From Novosphingopyxis sp042090735 (GTDB lineage Bacteria > Pseudomonadota > Alphaproteobacteria > Sphingomonadales > Sphingomonadaceae), in assembly GCA_042090735.1 (NCBI GenBank), contig JBELIU010000091.1, positions 1 to 10,271 on the forward strand: 10,271 nt of DNA, in the 5' to 3' direction. Shown here one piece after another: positions 6,026 through 10,271 of this stretch (position 1 is its first letter; every line of letters starts with the position of its first letter). The notes beneath the pieces are model-generated. The model made no database searches and was not told the origin of the DNA. It saw nothing but the letters and a program-made list of their open reading frames with translations. The position numbers were made by a program, and so were the translations under genes.

Positions 6026-8098
6026 TCATGAAGCGAAGCCCATACCCATATCGTCCAGAAACTCGCTGCCCGGCTCCACGCCTGTCACTAACAAGCGGTC
6101 TCTTGCGCGAGTACACGCGACGTAGAGCAGATGCCGTTCGGTTTCGAAGGCGGTTTCCAGTTCCGCGATGTCGCCGATAGCGGCGAGGCGGATCGGGTCT
6201 GGCAGCACATCTTCGTCGCATGCCATCACTGCGACGGCGCGGAATTCAAGGCCCTTGGCATGGTGCATCACAGCGATGCGAATGCCCAAGTCTGCACGTG
6301 GATCGTTGCCGGAAGCTTTCACGGCGAGCCGAGCACGGGAGAGCTGCCTTTCGCTGCGCACGAGTATGCCAATGAAAGCCGGGTCGATGCCCTCGCCCTC
6401 GCAGGCGCAAAGCCAATCGGCGACGGCGGATATTTCCGCACCCTCGTCGTCGAACAGGCGAATGTCCGGCGGCGGACCGTCAAACACCGATACCGTGCCC
6501 CGCCTGCCCTCTTCCACACCGTCCATATCGGTGATTGCGGGTGGCAGCAGGCGATCCGCCATAGCCCTGATCTGGTGGGAGGTGCGATAGTTCACCTTCA
6601 GCGAATGACTGCGCCCGCGAATGTCGAGGCCCAGCTTCGCCCAGCTAAAAGGCAGGCGGAAGATGCGCTGGCCAATGTCCCCGGCCAGAAACAGCGCATC
6701 ATCCCTGCCCCTCCCCGCTTCGACAAGAAATCGCACCTGCGCGACCGTCAGATCCTGTGCCTCGTCCACCACGACATGCTGGAACGGCATCCTGCCACCG
6801 CTGCACAACCATTCGGTCAGGCGGCCATAGATCATCGCCCAAGTAACCAGCCCGCGACGCTCGAGGCTGTGTCGGACCGCATCGAACACTGCCCAGACCG
6901 CCTCGCGCTGGCGCGGTCCGAGCCGGGTGCGGCGGCCAGTGCGCGGGATCGTGGCGTAGCTTTCAGCGTCCGTCACGCCCCAGGCATCGACCAGTTCGGT
7001 CCATTCCTCCAGCAGGAACGCCGCAGTGAGATCGCCGCCCAGCCCCGCCTTTTGCGCTTCGCCAATCAGGCTGCGAATCTGCGATGGGGTGGCGCGATTG
7101 GGCTGTTCAAACTGAGCGGTGTACAGCTCCACCGCCGCAGTATCGAGCGAGCGCACGGCAATACGGTCGCGCGCAGCCGGATTGGCCTCGATGAGGATCG
7201 CCAACTTACCGGCGAGCGAGGCGGCCAGCTCTTTCGAGAAGGTCGTCAAGAGAATCCTGACGTCCGCATCGGCCTCCGCCAGTTGCACGGCGCGATGGAG
7301 TGCCACGATGGTCTTACCCGTTCCCGCTGATCCGGTAACGCGGGTCGGGCCGGTCACCTTTCGGCGCACGAGTTCACGCTGCGCCGGGTGCAGGAAGACT
7401 GCCCATTTCTCGAAAGGAGCATCGAGCGCCGCGGTGAGTTCGTCGACATTGTCGAATACGCGGAAGCGCCGCTGTGCGTCGGGATGGGCGTAGGGATCGG
7501 CGCCCGGTTCGGCCGGGGTGACGATATGATCCTCAAGCTTCCCGCCGGTCGCGAAATCATAAAGGGCTTCCGCTGCCTCCGCCGGAAGTCGGTCGAACAG
7601 GGTATCGATCTCAGCTTCCGGCATCCCCTGCACATAGCTCAGCCATTCTCGCGGCACGCCGACATCGAGGAGCTGGTCGTCCGTCAACGACCAGAAGGGC
7701 TGGACCACTTCTCCAACGGTTTCCGTCGCGCTGGAATGGTCACCAAATTCAGGCTCGCCCTTTTCCTTCCCCTCAATCACCTCCACGATCTGCATAGCGC
7801 CGGATCGTTCGTGGGGAATGAACTTCCGCCGCTCCGCCCAACGGTAGGCATCGTTGTGGTGGCCGACATACGCGAGCAGGTTATCGTCGCCGTCACGCCG
7901 CAGGATGATACGCAAGTCTCGCGACACGCGCGCCGACCAGACCCTGTCGTCCCCTGCCCTGGTAAGCCGTTCGAGGCTTATACCAGTGCCCTTGGGGTCT
8001 ATCATGAGATCAACGGTCGTGATCTTGACTTGCTTCTGCTCATTGTGGGTGAGCTTGGCGAGCGCGTCAGCGAAGGTGGAGGCATAAAGAAGGGTCAC
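6026..8098 (-). CDS. UvrD/Rep-like SF1 helicase with N-terminal RelE/YoeB-like domain (690 aa)
   Basis: An ATP-driven DNA helicase of superfamily 1A. Motifs in order: Q-motif-like HPAQ (237-240), Walker A GSAGTGKT (256-263), Walker B VVVDEAQD (442-449), motif III LAGDIGQRIF (471-480), motif IV KVNYRTS (501-507), motif V AVMHHAKGLEF (609-619) and motif VI LLYVACTRARD (658-668). All look intact. Residues 1-95 resemble a RelE/YoeB/ParE-type toxin fold: FADALAKL, then VWSARVSRDLRIILRR, then LLAYVGHHNDAYRWAERR. R57, R63, H80/H81 and Y85 fall where such toxins keep catalytic residues. A linker region (about 96-230) has no motif I know. The start is GTG 8098, whose G is also the last base of the upstream TAG, so translation is coupled. 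It probably unwinds or translocates on DNA together with the upstream nuclease-like and methyltransferase genes; a repair helicase role is the alternative. Confidence 0.85.
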   Translation of the reverse strand: MTLLYASTFADALAKLTHNEQKQVKITTVDLMIDPKGTGISLERLTRAGDDRVWSARVSRDLRIILRRDGDDNLLAYVGHHNDAYRWAERRKFIPHERSGAMQIVEVIEGKEKGEPEFGDHSSATETVGEVVQPFWSLTDDQLLDVGVPREWLSYVQGMPEAEIDTLFDRLPAEAAEALYDFATGGKLEDHIVTPAEPGADPYAHPDAQRRFRVFDNVDELTAALDAPFEKWAVFLHPAQRELVRRKVTGPTRVTGSAGTGKTIVALHRAVQLAEADADVRILLTTFSKELAASLAGKLAILIEANPAARDRIAVRSLDTAAVELYTAQFEQPNRATPSQIRSLIGEAQKAGLGGDLTAAFLLEEWTELVDAWGVTDAESYATIPRTGRRTRLGPRQREAVWAVFDAVRHSLERRGLVTWAMIYGRLTEWLCSGGRMPFQHVVVDEAQDLTVAQVRFLVEAGRGRDDALFLAGDIGQRIFRLPFSWAKLGLDIRGRSHSLKVNYRTSHQIRAMADRLLPPAITDMDGVEEGRRGTVSVFDGPPPDIRLFDDEGAEISAVADWLCACEGEGIDPAFIGILVRSERQLSRARLAVKASGNDPRADLGIRIAVMHHAKGLEFRAVAVMACDEDVLPDPIRLAAIGDIAELETAFETERHLLYVACTRARDRLLVTGVEPGSEFLDDMGMGFAS

Positions 8099-8715
8099 TA
8101 ATCGAGCTTCGCAAATTCCCAGTGCTTAGTCGGTTTAATTTGCCAGATGGCGCGCCGACGGTATCCCACTAGGGGCTGATCCCAACCCTTTGTCATTTCC
8201 TCATAGCCTCTGTTCGAGCCCGCGTTGGTATTGAGCAAGGGATACTGGCCGCCCCCCTTCTTTTCAGCGAATTTCTCCAATAGCATATACTCTATATGCT
8301 TATAGTCATCCGGACCTGTCTTGTATTTAGGGTCGGTAAAGTGAAAATCGAAATTCGCGCCTGCAACCGACATCATGAAATCGAACAAGCTGTTATTGAA
8401 GTGTGATTTTATACGGCCCAATATGTTGCCAATGCCAATATAGATAATCTCGCTGCATCCGCCGTCGTAGGCAATTGTGAAAGGCTGTGAGATGCTAATT
8501 ACGTATACTCCTTGGCGAACGTCGCAGAGGTCCTTTCCGGTCTCCTCTTCGTATTCCCATTCGATATTTCGAAGAGCAATCTTGATCGCCTGCTTCCGAA
8601 GCTCCTGCTGAGTCGCCTCTGGGTATTCCTCGAACATGGTTAGGTCGAAACCTGCTTCACGCGCGGCCAGGGCAAAGCTCTGATCTCTGACCGCCGTCCA
8701 TTTGACTTTGGCCAT
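8098..8715 (-). CDS. GIY-YIG-like nuclease-domain protein (205 aa)
   Basis: The order of conserved residues fits the GIY-YIG endonuclease fold: GVY (69-71), IIYIG (90-94), Arg101 in GRIKSH with His105, a helix with Glu (HIEYMLLEKF, E142 or E147) as the metal-binding acid, and Asn162 in PLLN. Residues 1-60 form an N-terminal helical part with no known motif, and the C-terminus (about 170-205) is basic. Such enzymes cut DNA with one metal ion; restriction, repair and homing types exist. The gene sits between Mod and the helicase, 3 bp after the Mod stop and overlapping the helicase start by 1 bp. Its composition is clearly unlike its neighbours: 23 of 60 bases are G or C in 8281-8340, against 39 of 60 in 9541-9600 of the Mod gene. 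This suggests separate acquisition. The substrate is unknown. Confidence 0.65.
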   Translation of the reverse strand: MAKVKWTAVRDQSFALAAREAGFDLTMFEEYPEATQQELRKQAIKIALRNIEWEYEEETGKDLCDVRQGVYVISISQPFTIAYDGGCSEIIYIGIGNILGRIKSHFNNSLFDFMMSVAGANFDFHFTDPKYKTGPDDYKHIEYMLLEKFAEKKGGGQYPLLNTNAGSNRGYEEMTKGWDQPLVGYRRRAIWQIKPTKHWEFAKLD

Positions 8716-8718
8716 CTC

Positions 8719-10271
8719 CTAAACCTCCAACACCTTCATCACCTCGTCTCCAAGGTGGTTCACCACCTTCACCGCCACCCGACTATCCTTCGGCTTCACG
8801 AACGGCCGTGACCGCACGCGGTTGAGGCTGTCCCAGGCTTCCTGGTCCACTTCCGCCTTCAGCGTCGTCTTCAGCGCCTTGTAAGGATCGTTCGCGCCGG
8901 GGAAGTAGGCGTGGCGGACGAAGAAGCTTTCGTAATTGTAGTCGGTGTCGATAAACCACACGGCGATGTCGTCGGCATCGCCGCTCTCGATCTGGCCACC
9001 TTTATACATATCAACGCCCATCACCTCGATGCTGACCATGGCCTCCCCGTTTTCATTGGCGCCTTCGTCGTGCACCTGAATGTCAGGCTCGCCGAATACG
9101 GTGAACAGGTTGCCCGCGCCGGTATTGGCGAGGTCGGGCATGTGGAGGTCGGGGTTGATCCGTGCTTGCAGGACGGTGAGCGGGCCCATCTTGGCGACCT
9201 CGCCCGCATGGGCATCGAAGTTGAAGGCAGCCGCGATCAGGATGTCGAAGCCGTTCTCCTGTGCCTCGCGTGCAGCACCGACGACCTGCGGGCGCGTAAT
9301 TGTGCCGTATTCGGGGCCAACGAAGATGGCGGTCCGGCGGGTCGGTCCGGCTTCGGTTTCCTCTTCGTCCTCGGCCTGGGTCAACGACTTCTGACGCACC
9401 GTGCCCTCGGCGACGATCCATTCGCCGGGCCATAGCTTCATGCTTTCGAATACGAGCTTGTCGTCCTTGGCACGCTGTTGGACGCCCGAGCGCTTGAGGT
9501 TTTCGAGGACCATTTCGGCGAAGTCGGCGCGTTCGCCGCTCTCGCCTTTCTTCGCCCTGCCCTCGGCCGCTTCGATCTCGTCGAACAGGCTGTCGTCCAC
9601 GTCCACCGCGGGGACGCGGTGGGGGCTGAGGCTCTCGACTGTGAATGGTCCGGCCACGCGGACGCGGGACTTGTCTTCGTAGGGCTGGTCATAAAGGTAT
9701 TCGGTGTCCGCCTTCGCAGCGATGCTGGCGTCCATTTCCTGCTGGCGCTCGATGCGCAAGCGCCACCATTCGGCGTGCAGTTTTTCTGCGCGCGGGTCGT
9801 TCCACGGGTCTACGGGGTGTTCGGGCAGCGTATCCAGCGTGTAGTCGCGGCCCAGTTTCTCGTTGAGTTTGCCGAGCCATTTGGTGCGCACCGCATCGGA
9901 GCCGGGGCCGCGCGCCTTCTCCAGCGCCTTGGCGGCTTCGTCGCTCCACGGCGCGCCGGGTTCGCGCGGCATGGTCCATTCCTCGAACGGCGGGAGGTCG
10001 GAGCCGTCTCGTCCGCGCATCGCATTGATCTCGGCGCGCAGGGGTTCGAGCTTTTCCTGATATTCCTCCCAGATCGTGTCGATCTCGGCATTGTTGGCGA
10101 TGCTTTTGAGCGTGATGTGCGGCACGCGCTTGTAAACGAAGCCCTGGCGGATGCGGCCCTGTGTCGGCGTATCGCGCGGCGGGGTGCGAGTAATCTCGCC
10201 TTCCTTCACCTGCCCTTCGCGGCTGTCGGCGAGCAGATACCAGGGATAGCGCGCGCCCATGATCCGCGCGC
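8719..10271 (-). CDS. Mod-type (type III-like) adenine DNA methyltransferase, C-terminal half, partial
   Basis: C-terminal part of a large site-specific adenine DNA methyltransferase of the Mod/COG2189 kind, which methylates recognition sites using S-adenosylmethionine. Family stretches visible are ARYPWYLLADSREGQ near the right edge, GFVYKRVPHITLKSIANNAEID, LYDQPYEDKSRVRVAGPFTVESLSPHRV, and RTAIFVGPEYGTITRPQVV followed by a Rossmann-like GFDILIAAAFNFDA. The DPPY catalytic motif and the FxGxG SAM motif are not in this half; they should lie beyond the right edge. The frame is open through 10271 (A-R-I before the ATG at 10260), so that ATG is internal, not the start. Codons are GC-rich. The gene ends 3 bp before the GIY-YIG-like gene. 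In related loci such a mod gene is commonly paired with a DEAD-box restriction helicase (res), which may lie outside the window. Confidence 0.8.
   Translation of the reverse strand, partial: ARIMGARYPWYLLADSREGQVKEGEITRTPPRDTPTQGRIRQGFVYKRVPHITLKSIANNAEIDTIWEEYQEKLEPLRAEINAMRGRDGSDLPPFEEWTMPREPGAPWSDEAAKALEKARGPGSDAVRTKWLGKLNEKLGRDYTLDTLPEHPVDPWNDPRAEKLHAEWWRLRIERQQEMDASIAAKADTEYLYDQPYEDKSRVRVAGPFTVESLSPHRVPAVDVDDSLFDEIEAAEGRAKKGESGERADFAEMVLENLKRSGVQQRAKDDKLVFESMKLWPGEWIVAEGTVRQKSLTQAEDEEETEAGPTRRTAIFVGPEYGTITRPQVVGAAREAQENGFDILIAAAFNFDAHAGEVAKMGPLTVLQARINPDLHMPDLANTGAGNLFTVFGEPDIQVHDEGANENGEAMVSIEVMGVDMYKGGQIESGDADDIAVWFIDTDYNYESFFVRHAYFPGANDPYKALKTTLKAEVDQEAWDSLNRVRSRPFVKPKDSRVAVKVVNHLGDEVMKVLEV
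8726..8730 (-). promoter_or_regulatory. Ribosome binding site of the GIY-YIG-like gene inside the Mod 3' end
   Basis: GGAGG on the minus strand lies eight bases before ATG 8715 and within the last codons of the Mod gene. This strong site supports the 8715 start and coupled translation of the two genes. Confidence 0.65.

Noticed and set aside
6131..7330. A 399-codon plus-strand open frame
   Set aside because: It lies wholly antisense to the SF1 helicase, whose motifs are intact on the minus strand; the plus product has no recognisable domain.
7388..8101. A 237-codon plus-strand open frame
   Set aside because: Antisense to the N-terminal part of the helicase; open only because of high-GC third positions.
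1..10271. CRISPR array, tRNA, rRNA, riboswitch or integron site
   Set aside because: No regularly spaced repeats, tRNA cloverleaf or rRNA-like stretch was found on reading both strands.

Overview
The window looks like accessory DNA from a high-GC alphaproteobacterium, most likely a sphingomonad or rhizobial relative. This rests on GC-rich codon use in most genes, an IS407-group IS3 transposase remnant, a KfrA-like plasmid protein and the style of the methyltransferase gene. No rRNA, tRNA or core housekeeping gene is visible. It is a mosaic of mobile-element debris (about 1-5735) next to a restriction/defence-type operon (about 6026-10271).

Left part. A decayed IS3 transposase fragment (2-304) is followed by a minus-strand mobilisation block. 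Reading in the direction of transcription, this block holds a 5'-truncated coiled-coil gene (about 4501-3800), a small gene with a KfrA-like N-terminal helix-turn-helix (3803-3000), a hairpin-rich intergenic region that could be oriT (2999-2807), and a long MobV/Pre-type relaxase gene (2806-453). The relaxase carries a one-base deletion. Restoring one base recreates His-Asn-Thr-Arg, the expected catalytic motif I, so the lesion falls in the codon of the predicted catalytic histidine. At about 4490-4505 the block abuts a plus-strand gene that has lost its start. Two or three small plus-strand genes of unknown function follow (4942-5627) with overlapping starts and stops. After a hairpin there is a 38-bp sequence (5698-5735) that starts GGGG and ends TAAG on the minus strand, in the style of a Tn3-family terminal repeat. 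It would place the transposon interior to the left.

Right part. Three minus-strand genes are packed with a 3-bp gap and a 1-bp overlap. They are the C-terminal half of a large Mod-type adenine DNA methyltransferase (runs off the right edge), a low-GC gene for a GIY-YIG-fold nuclease-like protein, and a UvrD/Rep superfamily 1 helicase with an N-terminal RelE/YoeB-like toxin-fold domain. Tight coupling suggests one functional unit, plausibly a modification-guided anti-phage or anti-plasmid system. Methyltransferase, nuclease and helicase roles come from motifs; the defence function is inference.
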